Numbered from the stretch's first letter, positions 1-8,421 are shown. The stretch: 64,000 nucleotides of DNA from Stagnimonas sp965279705 (GCA_965279705.1 OZ257257.1:558001-622000), one strand, 5' to 3'. Numbers and translations are program-made. The notes: a model not told the origin generated them from the letters alone.

Positions 1-473
1 GTGCCGCCGCCGGCAGGCAAGAGGCCCAGCATCATCTCCGGCAGGCCGAGCACGGTCGGCTTGGTGTCGGCGCAGAGGCGCGCATGGCAGGCCAGCGCCA
101 GCTCCAGACCGCCACCGAGACAGGCCCCGTCGATAGCCGCGACCACCGGCCGCTCGAAGTCTTCCAGTTGCTGGAACAGGCGCTGGCACATCAGCGAGAG
201 CTGCTCGACTTCGGCCGCCGTCTTGAGCCGATCAAACATGGTGATGTCGGCACCAGCAATAAAGCTGCCGGGCTTGGTGGAGCAGATCACCAGCCCCTTC
301 AGCCCCGGTGCCGCGCGGGCCTGATCCATCACCGCATCGAACTGCGTGCTGAACTCGCTCTTCAGCGTGTTCTGCGCATCGTCCGGCACATTGATTTCGA
401 CCACGCCGATGCCGTCGTCGCGCAGGCGCAGCGTGAATGCTGAAGACGGCTTGAGTTTTTCCGAGCGGCCCAT
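1..473 (-). CDS. fadJ: fatty acid oxidation complex alpha subunit, N-terminal part (enoyl-CoA hydratase domain)
   Basis: Partial gene running off the left edge; only the first ~157 codons are present. Translation of the minus strand from the ATG at 473 gives an N-terminal crotonase fold with the segment SFIAGADI (oxyanion-hole region of enoyl-CoA hydratases) and a GACLGGGLELALA stretch. FadJ-type proteins fuse hydratase and 3-hydroxyacyl-CoA dehydrogenase; only the hydratase part is visible, so FadJ rather than a stand-alone hydratase rests on the upstream FadI thiolase. The start lies 3 bases after the thiolase stop, with GGAG just ahead of it, so the two are co-translated. Cytoplasmic beta-oxidation. 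Confidence 0.8.
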   Translation of the reverse strand, partial: MGRSEKLKPSSAFTLRLRDDGIGVVEINVPDDAQNTLKSEFSTQFDAVMDQARAAPGLKGLVICSTKPGSFIAGADITMFDRLKTAAEVEQLSLMCQRLFQQLEDFERPVVAAIDGACLGGGLELALACHARLCADTKPTVLGLPEMMLGLLPAGGG

Positions 474-476
474 GAC

Positions 477-1784
477 TTACTCCGATTCCAAGATCATTGC
501 CGCACCGATGCCGCCCGCCGCACAGGCGGTGGTGAGCGCAAAGCCGCCACCGCGCCGCTGCAATTCGTTGAGTGTCTGCACGATCACGCGCGCACCGGTG
601 GCACCGAAGGGATGGCTGTAGGCGAGCGACCCGCCGAGCACGTTGAGCTTGGCGCGATCCACCTCGCCCACCGCCTTGCTGCGGCCGAGTATCTCCTGCT
701 GATAGGCCTTCGAGGCCAGGCCCTTGAGATTGCAGGCGATCTGCGCAGCGAAGGCCTCGTGCATGTCGATCAGCGCCAGGTCTTTGACTGACAGACCTGC
801 GCGGTCGAGCGCGATGGGTGCGGCGAGCACCGGGCCCATCAGCATGTCGTCCTTCGGCGTCTTGGCGGCGAAATGGTAACTACGCAGGTAGCCAATGGGC
901 TTGTAGCCCAGCGCCTTGGCGCGCGCCTCGCTCATCAAAATCATCGCGGCCGCGCCATCGGTGAGCGGGCTGGAGTTGGCGGCGGTGACGCTGCCGTATT
1001 GCTTGTCGAACACCGGCTTCAACTTGGCGTAGCTGGCGCGGTCGGAGTTCTTGCGCACCAGGTTGTCCTCGTGCACGGCGGTGCCGCTGCTGCCGACGAG
1101 CGCGGTCATCACCTCGCCTTCCATCTTGCCCTCGGCCCAGGCTTTGGCGGCATTGCTGTGTGAGGCGTGGGCAATGTCGTCCTGCTCTTCGCGTGTGGCG
1201 CCCCACTTCTTCGCCATCTGCTCGGCGTTCTCGCCCATGAGCTTGCCGGTCGAATACTCGGTGATGGCGGGCGGCGTGGGGATCACATCGCGCGGACGCA
1301 GGCGCGAGAGGATCTTCAGCTTGTCGGCCGGTGTCTTCGCAAAGTTGGCGTCGCGCAGCGTCGCCGAGAACTTGGGGCTGGTGGTGATGCGCACGCTCGA
1401 TGTCGAGTCCACGCCACCCGCCACCGCGATCTCCACCGTGCCGGCCAGGATGCTCTCCGCCGCGCTCGCCACGGTCTGAAAGCTGGTCGCGCAGGCGCGG
1501 GTGATCGAATAGGCATCGACATCTGCCATGTCGCTGGCGATGGCGATCTCGCGGGCGATGAAGGGCGCCTCCGGAATCATCACGGTCATGCCGAAGACGA
1601 GCTGCTGCACCTGCTTCTTCGAGAGGTCGTTGCGGGCCAGCAGCTCGTTGACCAGCATCGAGCCCAGCTCGATGGCATTGGTTTCGCGGAAGTGAGTGGC
1701 GATACGCGCGAAGGGCGTGCGCAGCCCAGCAACGATGGCGACACGGCCGTTGCGGCCGCTCAATTCAAGGCGTGTGGAGGGCAT
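477..1784 (-). CDS. fadI: acetyl-CoA C-acyltransferase, FadI type
   Basis: Thiolase of 435 residues for the last step of beta-oxidation (3-ketoacyl-CoA + CoA to acetyl-CoA + shortened acyl-CoA). The nucleophile cysteine is in ITRACATSFQ, the histidine in DMHEAFAAQ, the glycine-rich HPFGATGARV and the second cysteine in TTACAAGGIGAA. A longer frame begins 20 codons upstream, but that extension is Pro/Ser/Arg-rich and overlaps the previous gene; the ATG at 1784, 4 bases after the previous stop, gives the length usual for FadI. No clear Shine-Dalgarno is seen, suggesting coupling. Partner gene fadJ follows directly. It sits in an operon with secreted hydrolase genes. Confidence 0.88.
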   Translation of the reverse strand: MPSTRLELSGRNGRVAIVAGLRTPFARIATHFRETNAIELGSMLVNELLARNDLSKKQVQQLVFGMTVMIPEAPFIAREIAIASDMADVDAYSITRACATSFQTVASAAESILAGTVEIAVAGGVDSTSSVRITTSPKFSATLRDANFAKTPADKLKILSRLRPRDVIPTPPAITEYSTGKLMGENAEQMAKKWGATREEQDDIAHASHSNAAKAWAEGKMEGEVMTALVGSSGTAVHEDNLVRKNSDRASYAKLKPVFDKQYGSVTAANSSPLTDGAAAMILMSEARAKALGYKPIGYLRSYHFAAKTPKDDMLMGPVLAAPIALDRAGLSVKDLALIDMHEAFAAQIACNLKGLASKAYQQEILGRSKAVGEVDRAKLNVLGGSLAYSHPFGATGARVIVQTLNELQRRGGGFALTTACAAGGIGAAMILESE

Positions 1785-1788
1785 GGGT

Positions 1789-2892
1789 TCAGGGCGTGGT
1801 GTTGATGAGGAGGGAGAGCGTGCCGGGGCCAGCCGCGGCGACATCGGGCTTGCCGTCGCCGTCGAAGTCGGCGCTCACCGGCGTCTGCGGCTGGCCGGTG
1901 AGCGCGAACTTGAGCGGTGCGGCGAACACGCCAGCACCGTTGTTGCTGAGCACGTAGAGCTGGCTGTCGACCACTGTGGTGATGGCGATGTCGAGGTCGC
2001 CGTCACCATCGAAATCCGCCAGACGAATGCTCACCGGCCCCAGCACGCCAAACTGCCGCTTGGCGGGTGCGAAGCTGGTGGCACCGGTGGCGAGCGCGAC
2101 CGAGGCCGAAAACGAGAAGGAATCCGCCGTGGCAACGTCGTCGATGCCATCGCGGTTCAAATCACCCGCAATCACATCCTCCGGGATGAAGCCGACGGTG
2201 ACACTCGCACCTGCACGAAAACTGCCGTCGCCATTGCCGAGCATCGTGACGACGCGCTGGCCGAAGTCCTCGACGATGGCGATGTCGGGAATGCCGTCGT
2301 TGTTGAAGTTGGCGGTCGAGAGCGCCGAGAAGATGCCCAGCAGCGTCGTGAACGGACCCTTCACCACGCGGCCATTGCCGACCCCGAGATAGGTCTGGAT
2401 GCCGCCCGGCGAGGGCGCGACCACATCGGGTTTGCCGTCGCCATTCACGTCGAAGGCATAGGCCTGAATCTGCCCGGCAGGGTAGAGCGGGAAGCGCTCG
2501 ACTTCGCTGAAGCGGCCGTCGCCAAGGCCGTGCAGGATGATGAGATTGGCACCGGTGCCCACGGCAAGATCGGGCTTGCCGTCGCCATCGAAATCCGCCG
2601 CGCTCACCGAGGCGGTGCTGGTGTTGAGCGACGTGACGATGGCCGCGCCGAAATGACCGTGACCGTCATTGAGAAAGCTGCGCACGCCGGTGCCGAACCA
2701 GTCGGCGGCGACGAGATCGGGCGCGCCGTCGCCGTTGAGATCGGCGGTGACCATCGACTCGGCCGCCGGGCCGGGCCCGCCGGTACTGCCGGTGGCTGTG
2801 TTCACAGCCGGTGCGAACTGGATGGCCGCGTGGGCGGGTGCTGCGAGCGCGAGGCCGAGTGCGGCGAGACCGATGAGATGTTTGAAGGGCAT
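1789..2892 (-). CDS. exported FG-GAP/VCBS repeat protein
   Basis: Protein of 367 residues with a signal peptide (MPFKHLIGLAALGLALAAPAHA) and seven repeats of the type DxDGDGxPDxxx spread over the mature chain (for example DLNGDGAPD, DFDGDGKPD, DVNGDGKPD, NFNNDGIPD). Such repeats bind calcium and build a beta-propeller like integrin alpha or VCBS proteins. No enzymatic domain is seen; a binding or scaffolding role outside the cytoplasm is an inference. AAGGAG precedes the ATG. It lies 36 bases after the CocE-type hydrolase and 4 bases before fadI, in the same operon. Confidence 0.85.
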   Translation of the reverse strand: MPFKHLIGLAALGLALAAPAHAAIQFAPAVNTATGSTGGPGPAAESMVTADLNGDGAPDLVAADWFGTGVRSFLNDGHGHFGAAIVTSLNTSTASVSAADFDGDGKPDLAVGTGANLIILHGLGDGRFSEVERFPLYPAGQIQAYAFDVNGDGKPDVVAPSPGGIQTYLGVGNGRVVKGPFTTLLGIFSALSTANFNNDGIPDIAIVEDFGQRVVTMLGNGDGSFRAGASVTVGFIPEDVIAGDLNRDGIDDVATADSFSFSASVALATGATSFAPAKRQFGVLGPVSIRLADFDGDGDLDIAITTVVDSQLYVLSNNGAGVFAAPLKFALTGQPQTPVSADFDGDGKPDVAAAGPGTLSLLINTTP

Positions 2893-2928
2893 GACAACTC
2901 CTTTTGTCGAGTGGCGGCGGCGAAGAAA

Positions 2929-4695
2929 CTAGGGATTGGTGACGGGCGTGAGCGCACTGGTGGGCACCACCGGCAGCACCACGCTCGATGCGAACTCGGG
3001 CTCGCGATAGATGCTCAGAAGGCCTACCGCCGCCTGCAACAGCGTCGGGATCGGCATGGCGGCGAAGGGCAGATTGCTGGCACCGACCGAGATGCGCAGC
3101 TGATGGCCCTTCTTGATAAGCGCGCTGGTGGGGAAGATTTCCACTGGCACCAGTACCTTGTTGCCGCTGCCCACCGGCAGCACGGTGGCGCTGGTGAAGA
3201 GGTGCCAGGGCTGGATCATCTCGCCATCGAGCGTGCGCGAGCGGCTCGCATCTACCGCACGCAGCGAGGCAGTCTGCACGCCGCTGGTGAGTGCTTTTGC
3301 GATTCCATCCGGTTGCAGGTCGGAGACGCGCACCACCACGCCGGCATCGGCGGCGGTAGTGCTCATCCAGATGTCGGCCTGGATCGGGCCGTTGAGGTAG
3401 AGGTCTTGCTCCAGCGGCGCGGTATCGAAGGTGGCTTCGAGTATTTGCGCAAGGTTGTCCTGATAGAAGCAGGGCAACTGCGTGTAGCCCGTGAGGCCGA
3501 GCGAGATTTGCAGCGCGCTTTCGGAGCACACGCCATTCGCGGGCTGCTGCAAGACCAGCGCGGGCGCAGCGACCGTGGTGGGCTTTGCGGCGGCGAGCGC
3601 GCCACCGGCTTGCAGGAACAGGCGCTGCGCTTTGGCTTCTGGGTGCGGCCAGTCGGGGCTGGTGATGAACTGCTCCTGGCCCCAGACCCATTGCGTCACG
3701 GCGGGCAGCCGATCAGCACCGTTGTCCATATTCTTCAGATAGCGGTCGAACCAGCGCAGGGCGGTGTGATCGAGCATCGGCACGCCACCCATCGGCAGGC
3801 CCTCGCCGGCCGAGGCCTGCAAGTGGTGCCAGGGGCCGATCAGCAACTTGGTCGCGGTGTGGTTCTTCAGGGCCTCGTAGTTGAGCGGCTCGCTGCGCTG
3901 GAAGATGTCGTAGAGCCCGCCGACGAGGAAGGTCGGCACCTTCACGCCCTGCATCACTTCCAGCGGCGCCTTGGCGGCCCAGTAGTCGTTGTCGTAGGCG
4001 GAGTCTTCAGCCCCCGTCAGCACGCCGACCGTGCGCGGGATGAGGAAGGAATTGAGGCTGACCAGATGCTCGCTCACTGCTGTCGCGTATTGCTGTGGGT
4101 CTTCGTAGAAAGTGGGGTTGACGGTGGCAAGCAGCGTGACCGCGCTCATCCACGCGGGCAGAAACGCGACGCTGGCCTGGCCGCCGACGAAGACCACGTC
4201 GCGATAGATGTCGCCATGCGCAACGATCGGAAACAGCGCCTTCACCGCCGGGTGCCCCTGGCTCGCCGCGAGCACCGCGGTGGTAGCGGTGGCGGAAATG
4301 CCCCAGAGGCCGATCGTGCCATTGCACCAGGGCTGCTTCGCCACCCAGTCCAGCACCTGCGAATAATCTTTTTGTTCGCGTGCGCTGAAAGGGTCCCAGC
4401 CGCCGCCGGAGCGGCCGGTGCCGCGCACATCCACCAGCACATGCACGTAGCCGCGCTGCACGAAGTAGGGGTTGATGGCACCGCCGAGCGAGACGTAATC
4501 GCTGGTGTTCTTGTTGTAGGGCGTGAAGGTGACGAGGGTGGGCAGCGGCGCGCTCTCGGCAGCACCACTGGCGAGCGCCGGGCGGGAGACGGTGAGCGAG
4601 ATCACCACGCCGTCGTCGACAGTCACGGTCTGATTGACCTCGTTGATGGTGCCCGGGTAGGCAGCGGGCGGGTCGTAGTCGCTCCAGCCCGCCAT
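2929..4695 (-). CDS. CocE/NonD family alpha/beta hydrolase (S15 peptidase-like)
   Basis: Hydrolase frame of 588 residues. The alpha/beta core shows DVRGTGRSGG, the presumed nucleophile in GLWGISATAT (the usual tyrosine after Ser is Ala), an acid in VGGLYDIFQR and a histidine in LLIGPWHHLQ, followed by a C-terminal jelly-roll typical of X-Pro dipeptidyl-peptidase/CocE enzymes. Members cleave esters, amides or acyl-proline bonds; the substrate here is unknown. The first ATG at 4695 gives no export signal, but a lipoprotein leader lies immediately upstream in another frame (see 4696-4913). The real protein is probably exported and its gene frameshifted or mis-sequenced. Located between the beta-helix lipoprotein and the FG-GAP protein. 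Confidence 0.82.
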   Translation of the reverse strand: MAGWSDYDPPAAYPGTINEVNQTVTVDDGVVISLTVSRPALASGAAESAPLPTLVTFTPYNKNTSDYVSLGGAINPYFVQRGYVHVLVDVRGTGRSGGGWDPFSAREQKDYSQVLDWVAKQPWCNGTIGLWGISATATTAVLAASQGHPAVKALFPIVAHGDIYRDVVFVGGQASVAFLPAWMSAVTLLATVNPTFYEDPQQYATAVSEHLVSLNSFLIPRTVGVLTGAEDSAYDNDYWAAKAPLEVMQGVKVPTFLVGGLYDIFQRSEPLNYEALKNHTATKLLIGPWHHLQASAGEGLPMGGVPMLDHTALRWFDRYLKNMDNGADRLPAVTQWVWGQEQFITSPDWPHPEAKAQRLFLQAGGALAAAKPTTVAAPALVLQQPANGVCSESALQISLGLTGYTQLPCFYQDNLAQILEATFDTAPLEQDLYLNGPIQADIWMSTTAADAGVVVRVSDLQPDGIAKALTSGVQTASLRAVDASRSRTLDGEMIQPWHLFTSATVLPVGSGNKVLVPVEIFPTSALIKKGHQLRISVGASNLPFAAMPIPTLLQAAVGLLSIYREPEFASSVVLPVVPTSALTPVTNP

Positions 4696-4913
4696 GCGCG
4701 CCTCGCTGCTGCGACCTGGCTGGCTTGTGCGCGGGTGCCTAGCGTGCTCCAGGGCGAGGCCTTGCTGGCGCTGTCTGGATCGACTGGCACAGGCAGCGGA
4801 GCCGGCACCACGGGCGCAGTCGCCGTCTCAAGGCCCGAATTGCCGCAGCCGGTGAGCAGCACGATGGCCGCCGTCAGCGCGGCGAGTAGTGTTTTCGATT
4901 GCCAGATTTTCAT
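4696..4913 (-). pseudogene. out-of-frame lipoprotein leader of the CocE-type hydrolase
   Basis: An ATG at 4913 overlaps the preceding TGA as ATGA and starts MKIWQSKTLLAALTAAIVLL followed by TGCGNSG, a lipoprotein signal peptide with a TGC lipobox. A Pro-rich linker (PVVPAPLPVPVDPDSASKAS) follows, then the frame decays into Arg/Ala-rich shadow sequence ending at 4623, inside the hydrolase. The hydrolase frame is open upstream only as far as a TGA near 4828. A one-base shift somewhere between about 4690 and 4828 would join leader and hydrolase into one exported lipoprotein of about 660 residues. Whether this is a real mutation or a sequencing error cannot be told here. Confidence 0.65.
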
Positions 4914-6730
4914 GGCACAGCCTCCGAACAAATGGTCGGCGCACGCGCGAGCGACGCCTGAATATCCAACAGCCCCGGCGTGGACTCGGAGACGCTCGTG
5001 GTCTCCGGCCCGCCCGCACGTCCCCACCAGTTGCCGTGCAGCGTGGCGGTCAGCTTCTCGGTGAGCGCGTCGAACGGCGCGCCTCCAAAAATGCAGTTGC
5101 CGCCACGGCTGCCCAGCGCGCCGCCCCCGAAATCGATGGTGGAAGTCTCCACGCTGCCCAGATTCAGCAGTTGCAGTGCGAGCGCATTGCTGCCGGCCCG
5201 GCCGAAGTCACTGTTCTCGACCTTGATCTTCAACTCGCGCAGCGGCGTGATGGCCCCGAAAGCGAAGTTGTTGGCGGCGTTGCCGTGAAAGCGTGAGTTG
5301 ATGATCTCGATATCGACCAAGCCATCCGGCCCCAGGCCATTGGTGACCGACACTCCGCTGAGCATCGTCAGACCGTTGTTGCAATTGCTGAAGTCGCTGT
5401 CCCGCACGCGCAGCACCGTGGTGTTGTCGGTGCCGGTGCTGCCGGCGAGAATGCAGTCGCCGAGATTGAACGGCAGCGGCTGGTCGGCCGCCGGCCCCGG
5501 CCGCTCGGTGGTGTCGCGCACGGTGACGCGTTCGAGTGCGAGGCGGATCGTCGAGCCGCGACCGAGGTTGTCCTGCTGAATCATGTCGCCGGGGTTGTCG
5601 ACGAAGCGGCTGTCGCGGATGGTCATGTCGCCATAGGCCGCGCCGTTGCTGACGACGATCTCCATGCCGTTGCAGGAGAACCCGCCGATGCCGTGCTCGA
5701 ACACATTGCGCTCGATCAGCCACTCGCCGCGCCCGGTACCCGCGAGGTTCATGAACAGGCCCTCGCAGTCGGCACCCGGGCCGCCGATGAAGGTCTGCAC
5801 GTTGTCGGCCGAGTAGGCGCTGAGCCGCGCGGTGTTGGTCACCTGCGTGGTGATGGCGTGGACGAGGTGAAACTCCTGCGTCTGCCCCAGCGGGCCGAGC
5901 TTGAGTTGGGTGACGAAGTTGCGCGAGATCTCCGCTGTGTAGTCGGCGGTCTGGCGGATGCGCAGGTCGATGCCATTGCCGCAGGCGAGGTCGTGCACGT
6001 AGTTGTCGGTGACGCGCAGCGCGCCGGTGCCGTAATTGGCATCGATGAGGATGCCCGCCCAACCCGCCGGCAGCGCCAGCGGGATGCCGACGAAGGGGCC
6101 GCGCGTGGGGGCGACGAAGGGCTCCACCGTGAAGCCAATGGTGCAGCTGCTGTTGGTACCTGTGACCTCGTTGCCGTGCACGAAAGCGCCCGGCACATCG
6201 AGCCCGTAGATGCCGCCGCGCGACGACGAAGTGATGACGAGATTCACCACCTCGCTACCTTCGGCGAGGCGCACCACGTCGCCGTTCTGGCTCAGCGCAC
6301 TGTCGTTGGCGAGGCGCGGCAGTGCGGCGAGTGCCGCTGCACCGGTCACGCTCGATGCCGCGCCGTGGGTCACCACCGCAGGCCCATCACCCAGCAGGCA
6401 CTGATTCGGCTTGAGGGTGATGCCGCCTGCAAGCGCTGCCACGTCGAGCGGGCTTGCCAGCACCACCAGCGTGTCACCCGCTTGCGAGGCGGCGGCGAGT
6501 GCCGCCAGAGTGTTGAAGGGCCTCTCGCGCGTGCCATTGCCGCCGGCTTCAGCCGTCGCCGCAACGTAGAGCGTGCGCGCACCGCCGGCTTGCACGCAGT
6601 TACTTTTCACCACCGGGCTGGTGCCCGTCGCGCCGGGTGACGTGGCTCCGACAGGCAACAACGCGGTCGAATCGCCACATCCGGCAATGAGTCCGCAGGC
6701 CGCTGCAAGCCAGCCAATAGGTATGCGCAT
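4910..6730 (-). CDS. right-handed beta-helix lipoprotein
   Basis: Protein of 606 residues. It begins MRIPIGWLAAACGLIAGCGDS, a lipoprotein signal with lipobox IAGC, so it should be anchored in the outer membrane. Residues ~55-90 (TLYVAATAEAGGNGTRERPFNTL) match the start of pectate-lyase-like parallel beta-helix proteins, and the rest carries repeated short strands with N and G turns (for example VHGNEVTGTNSSCTIG, IRDSRFVDNPGD). No catalytic residues can be assigned. The ATG at 6730 with GGAGAG seven bases upstream is preferred over an in-frame start five codons earlier. It is the first gene of the operon behind the TetR-like operator and is coupled (ATGA) to the hydrolase leader. Confidence 0.8.
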   Translation of the reverse strand: MRIPIGWLAAACGLIAGCGDSTALLPVGATSPGATGTSPVVKSNCVQAGGARTLYVAATAEAGGNGTRERPFNTLAALAAASQAGDTLVVLASPLDVAALAGGITLKPNQCLLGDGPAVVTHGAASSVTGAAALAALPRLANDSALSQNGDVVRLAEGSEVVNLVITSSSRGGIYGLDVPGAFVHGNEVTGTNSSCTIGFTVEPFVAPTRGPFVGIPLALPAGWAGILIDANYGTGALRVTDNYVHDLACGNGIDLRIRQTADYTAEISRNFVTQLKLGPLGQTQEFHLVHAITTQVTNTARLSAYSADNVQTFIGGPGADCEGLFMNLAGTGRGEWLIERNVFEHGIGGFSCNGMEIVVSNGAAYGDMTIRDSRFVDNPGDMIQQDNLGRGSTIRLALERVTVRDTTERPGPAADQPLPFNLGDCILAGSTGTDNTTVLRVRDSDFSNCNNGLTMLSGVSVTNGLGPDGLVDIEIINSRFHGNAANNFAFGAITPLRELKIKVENSDFGRAGSNALALQLLNLGSVETSTIDFGGGALGSRGGNCIFGGAPFDALTEKLTATLHGNWWGRAGGPETTSVSESTPGLLDIQASLARAPTICSEAVP

Positions 6731-6784
6731 CGAGCTCTCCAGCACGTCAATCGGATCTTCGCCGTGGATGTCTGCGGCTTGCAG

Positions 6785-6819
6785 GTATCCATCTGGCTAC
6801 AAGGTATCCAACTGGATAC
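6785..6819. promoter_or_regulatory. pair of 16-bp palindromes, candidate TetR operators
   Basis: GTATCCAACTGGATAC at 6804-6819 is a perfect palindrome. GTATCCATCTGGCTAC at 6785-6800 is the same site with one arm mismatch and a different central dinucleotide. Their starts are 19 bases apart, about two helical turns. They lie between the divergent tetR gene and the lipoprotein/hydrolase/fadIJ operon, and the perfect copy falls within the spacer of the operon promoter, as expected of a TetR repressor site. Binding by the adjacent regulator is inferred. Confidence 0.7.
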
Positions 6820-6830
6820 TTTTGTGTCAA
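6802..6830 (-). promoter_or_regulatory. candidate sigma70 promoter of the lipoprotein-hydrolase-fadIJ operon
   Basis: On the minus strand TTGACA (6830-6825) is followed after 17 bases by ATACCT (6807-6802), a perfect -35 with a weak -10. The perfect operator palindrome occupies most of the spacer and part of the -10, which would make repression direct. The start codon is about 70 bases downstream. Confidence 0.5.
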
Positions 6831-6849
6831 GCCTGACTACAATTGGCGC

Positions 6850-7491
6850 ATGAGCCCAGCCCTTGCCGTGATCATCGAGCCCGATAAACCCGCCTTCGCC
6901 GACGGCAAGCGCCGCCTGATCGACGCCGCCCTGCGGCTGGCCGCGCGCGGCACGGGCTTGTCGGCGCTGGGCTTGCGCGAACTCGCGCGCGAGGCGGGGC
7001 TGAACCACAACACCTTCTATCGCCACTTCAGCGGCGTGGAGCACCTGGGCCAGGCGGCGGCCGAAGAAATCGCGCTGCAATTGCTGGCGGGCATGAAGTC
7101 CGTGCGCGACGGTGCCGCGCGCCACGCCGATGCCACGCTGGGCACCGTCGATTACTTCATTGCTACCGTGGTCGCCAACCCGGATGTCTTCATCGTCGGC
7201 GCGCGCGAGCTGCACAGCGCGGCCAGCCCCATGCGCTCGGTGCTGCGCAAGACGCTCGAAAAGATCGCGTCAGAGAGCGTCGAAGAGATCGCCGGCGCGC
7301 ACTGGGCCCCGATCAAGGACCGCGCGCTGTTGTTCCAGGTCACGCTCAACATCACGCACTACATGCTCTGTCGTGCGCTGGATATTCTCGATGCACCGGG
7401 AGAGCGGGCAGTGATTCGCACCGAATTGATCGCCTACGTGCGCCGTCAGTTCATGGGGGCGATGGCGCTGGAACGGCTGGGCCCAAATTAG
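6850..7491 (+). CDS. TetR/AcrR family transcriptional regulator
   Basis: Regulator of 213 residues. The N-terminal helix-turn-helix spans about residues 20-65 (GKRRLIDAALRLAARG, then LRELAREAGLNHNTFYRHF), the standard TetR pattern ending in FYRHF. The C-terminal half is a helical ligand/dimerisation domain that I cannot assign to a ligand class; an acyl-CoA or lipid ligand would fit the fadIJ genes it faces. The ATG has no Shine-Dalgarno, and a TACAAT box at 6838-6843 would place transcription start near the ATG, so the mRNA may be leaderless. Probably represses itself and the divergent operon. Confidence 0.88.
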   Translation: MSPALAVIIEPDKPAFADGKRRLIDAALRLAARGTGLSALGLRELAREAGLNHNTFYRHFSGVEHLGQAAAEEIALQLLAGMKSVRDGAARHADATLGTVDYFIATVVANPDVFIVGARELHSAASPMRSVLRKTLEKIASESVEEIAGAHWAPIKDRALLFQVTLNITHYMLCRALDILDAPGERAVIRTELIAYVRRQFMGAMALERLGPN

Positions 7492-7578
7492 CGCGTGATG
7501 GCCTAGACCTGCTTGTCAAAGCCGGCACCGCCTAATCTTCTAGCAGCGCAGATTTCACCCGCGCTGCTTTTCGTTGGT

Positions 7579-7617
7579 TTGCACAATGAGGTCTGTGGAT
7601 TGCGCAATTGTGGTCTG
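7579..7617. repeat. short imperfect direct repeat, 21 bp apart
   Basis: TTGCACAATGAGGTCTG (7579-7595) and TTGCGCAATTGTGGTCTG (7600-7617) share the TTGC-CAAT and GGTCTG blocks. They lie in the 171-base gap between the convergent tetR and alpha/beta hydrolase genes. No gene or strong terminator is seen in this gap; a protein-binding role is possible but unsupported. Confidence 0.4.
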
Positions 7618-7662
7618 AAACTAGCCCGAAAAATTACGCACGTATTCAACGGCTGAGATGCC

Positions 7663-8421
7663 CTATTGGCGGCCCCAACGTGCCACTTGCTGCGCGACCC
7701 AGGCGCCATCATCGAGTGGCAGGTCGTGGCCTGCTGTGGGGTGCACCGCCAGCTCGCAACCCCACGCCTTTGCAAGCGCATGTGAGCAGCGCGTATCCAC
7801 CAGCTTGTCGTGTGCGCCTGTGAGCAGAAGCAACCGTACTTGTGGCGCACGCGCTGGTGCGGCAAAGCGCATGGCTGCCAGCAGTTGCCGCAGTGCGTTG
7901 GCACGCGAAACCGGATGCGATAAACGCCATGCCGTCCAGTCGTCGAGCGCCGCGCGCGTCTGATCGAGGTGGCGACTTGTGAGTTGCAATATCGCCGTCT
8001 CGGTCGCCCGCGCATCGGGATTGGCGAGTGCCATGCGCAGCAGCAGCGGCCACGCGGCAGGTTGCAGGCGCTGATAGAACGGGCTGATGGGGCGCAGGCT
8101 GGTGTTCGCCAGCACGGCGGCCTCTATTTCTTCTGGATGCGAATCGGCCCAGGCGACGGTAACCATCGCACCCAGCGACATCGCAAATACGCGATACGGC
8201 GGTGGCAGGTCTTGTCGCAGCAGTTCGGCGCGAACCCATTCCGCCATCGCGGGCACATTGCTGGGGCTCTGCTTTTGACGACGCAGGCCATTACCGGGCA
8301 AGTCGAGCAGGCATAAACGTGCATCGGGCAGAGTCGCGCGCAGCACCGCTGGGAACGCGCCCCAATGCCGCGCGTCGCGCATCAGCCCGCGCAACAAGAC
8401 CCAGGTTGGTATGCGGCTCAT
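7663..8421 (-). CDS. alpha/beta hydrolase
   Basis: Protein of 252 residues with an alpha/beta hydrolase fold: oxyanion-hole segment LLRGLMRDARHW near the N terminus, DLPGNG, nucleophile Ser in FAMSLGAM (Ala replaces the first Gly of GxSxG), acid in GAHDKLVD and catalytic His in TAGHDLPLDD. No signal peptide, so cytoplasmic. Substrate unknown; the small family it resembles includes carboxylesterases and lysophospholipase-like enzymes. Its ATG overlaps the stop of the upstream peptidase gene as ATGA, so the two are one transcription unit. Confidence 0.82.
   Translation of the reverse strand: MSRIPTWVLLRGLMRDARHWGAFPAVLRATLPDARLCLLDLPGNGLRRQKQSPSNVPAMAEWVRAELLRQDLPPPYRVFAMSLGAMVTVAWADSHPEEIEAAVLANTSLRPISPFYQRLQPAAWPLLLRMALANPDARATETAILQLTSRHLDQTRAALDDWTAWRLSHPVSRANALRQLLAAMRFAAPARAPQVRLLLLTGAHDKLVDTRCSHALAKAWGCELAVHPTAGHDLPLDDGAWVAQQVARWGRQ

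Noticed and set aside
1696..5064. 1122-residue plus-strand open frame opposite the hydrolase, FG-GAP and lipoprotein genes
   Set aside because: His/Arg/Gly/Ala-rich composition with no domain; it lies antisense to four convincing genes and is a product of high GC and codon bias.
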